Shown here: positions 44,701-46,936 of the stretch, piece after piece
How positions within the stretch are numbered: position 1 is the first letter of the stretch
Layout of the letters: every line of letters begins with the position of its first letter
Assembly (NCBI GenBank): GCA_029962745.1
Contig: CM057158.1
Location: forward strand, 14,933,173 to 14,997,172
DNA from: Echinometra lucunter
Taxonomy: Eukaryota > Echinodermata > Echinoidea > Camarodonta > Echinometridae
DNA length: 64,000 bases
Direction of reading: 5' to 3'
Translations under genes and position numbers: made by a program
Notes under the pieces: generated by a model
Databases searched by the model: none
The model's input: the letters and a program-made list of their open reading frames with translations, nothing else
What the model was told of the DNA's origin: nothing

Positions 44701-45480
44701 TGATGTAAGTACATGAACATCTGTAGCAGTCAAGGGTAACCACGGGAATGTTGAGAACATCACTCCACATATTCCTTCACTTCCTGTAGTTGACAAAAAT
44801 AAAAGGTTCGGTCAAACGATTTACACTTGTAAACATATCAGCACAGTTGTACTTACATCACACACTAACAAATTACTTGAAATTTTTTGAATGTGTTGAA
44901 ACATGACACACATGGAAAAAAAAATGTATAGAATAACTCTGTACACTTATTTCATAATGTAAATTTTGGTTAAATTTGACATCTCAACAGGAAAGTAGCC
45001 ATGAACTTGACCGACAAAGTATATGGACAAGTTCAAGTTATGATCCATATGATACGAAGTATTATATGAAAGATTATAAAAATGTTTTATAATATTGTAT
45101 TTTGGAATCACAAATATTAACTTACTTGAATTCATCATTACTTAATGTCTTATCTGTTTCAAGCTGTACTAGGGATATAAGCTGATACAGTATCAGATAT
45201 ACTAAAAAAACTACAAGAGGTCAGTAATATATGGATTACGGAACAAAAAGCTGGAACTTGCCCTCTTCTGTTATGAAAGTATCTGCTTTTGGAAGCAACT
45301 TCCTTCATTTTGTCATGAAATTGAGAGTCATACAAAACTATACCCCAAATTCATCCATTTCAATAGAATGAGTAAATATTTATTGAATTAGAAAAGCACA
45401 TTTGAATGCTTTCATTCAGTGAAAAAACAATTTGCCACATAAATGCTGTGAATCATCATCATCATCATCATCTTCATCAC

Positions 45481-45516
<36 letters not shown>

Positions 45517-46891
45517 TGTCATCATCAAGAAGCAGGGCACAAAATAATATCAATACAGAAATTTTTCTATCTTACCAGGACGCTGGTCTTGCAAGAGTGC
45601 CTTTCTTGACTTGTTCTTTGTGATCCCAGGCGGAGATGGAGGTCCAAGATGAAAGTAGCCATTGGCCATATCTGGTGACAGTGTCAAAGATCTAGGAGAG
45701 ACCTTAGGAAAGGATGCAGAGTTCTGGACGATATCTGGAATAGGAGGTACAAGTATGACCTTTACTGTGATCAATTCGTCGTTGCCTTCAACAAAGCTTG
45801 GCACTTTGTTAGTGGTTATTTCAAACAATTTGTCAAAAGAGGAGTCATTGTCACTACAAGAATATCCATCCAAACCCTTCCATGCCTTTGCGTAGAACCT
45901 TAAATTATCTAACTTTTTATTCACTCAGACTGAAAAAGAGGATGAAAATATTCCATGGTCATGATTTATCAGGGAACAGGGATAAGTAATAGAGGATCCC
46001 AAACTAAGGGGTAAAGGCTTTATACCGAGTTTGTTGAGGCTTACTGACATGGCTGATTCGTTCAGGAAAAGGAAAGAGTTTAAGCATCGTAACATGTGAA
46101 TGATCATATGATTAGGCAGTTACAATCTATGCACATCTGGGTATTCTTGATCATTCTGATAAACCAACATTTCACAATAAGACTTTCCGACTGGATGTCC
46201 CTTACCCCTTTTAAAAAAGTAATCTTTCTACAGAAATGAGGAAAAAAGAAAGTGAGTTTTTCGGACAACCACATTGTTTTTCCAGACCCCCCAACCTTTC
46301 TGACTGAAAAATAGGGATGATTTTGCTTAAAATTAGGCAAGAAACAGCATTTCCCATAGCAGTGTGAAGTAAACTTATCAAGAAAAAATAGGAAAATCAT
46401 ATTGAAACAAGAGCTTGGAATTATCAAAATTCAGATTCTTTCCTCCACATTCAGAATGCTTGGGAGGTCTGGTTTTCCGTCAACTGCACAAAACATGGGT
46501 TAATGTAATGCTGCTCACAACAATTCATGTTTCCTGTATACATACAGGAAAGAGTACAGAAACAACAATACCTCCATTGTGGCCAGTTGTCTGTGCTTCA
46601 TAGCAGCAATGCTCGTATGAAGCATTTGAAGTGACATCACCAGGGAGGCTTAGAAGGAGTTCAAGAATGCAATCGATTGATGCTTGAAGACTATCCTCCA
46701 CATCATGCCTGAGCTGAGAGAGAAACTGGACTGCTCCAATCTTCACCAAGTGTTCTGAAGCAGAGGAGTGCTATTGAAACATGTGCGAGAGAGAGGATGT
46801 TCACATATTTACCTCACACTTTTAACTTGAACAATTTTTAATATGAACATTCACAGGCTTAGCTTACTGCAATCTCCTAACACAGAACAAA

Positions 46892-46936
<45 letters not shown>

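Noticed and set aside
45406..45623. His-rich and Ser-rich frames
   Set aside because: Produced by the ATC microsatellite.
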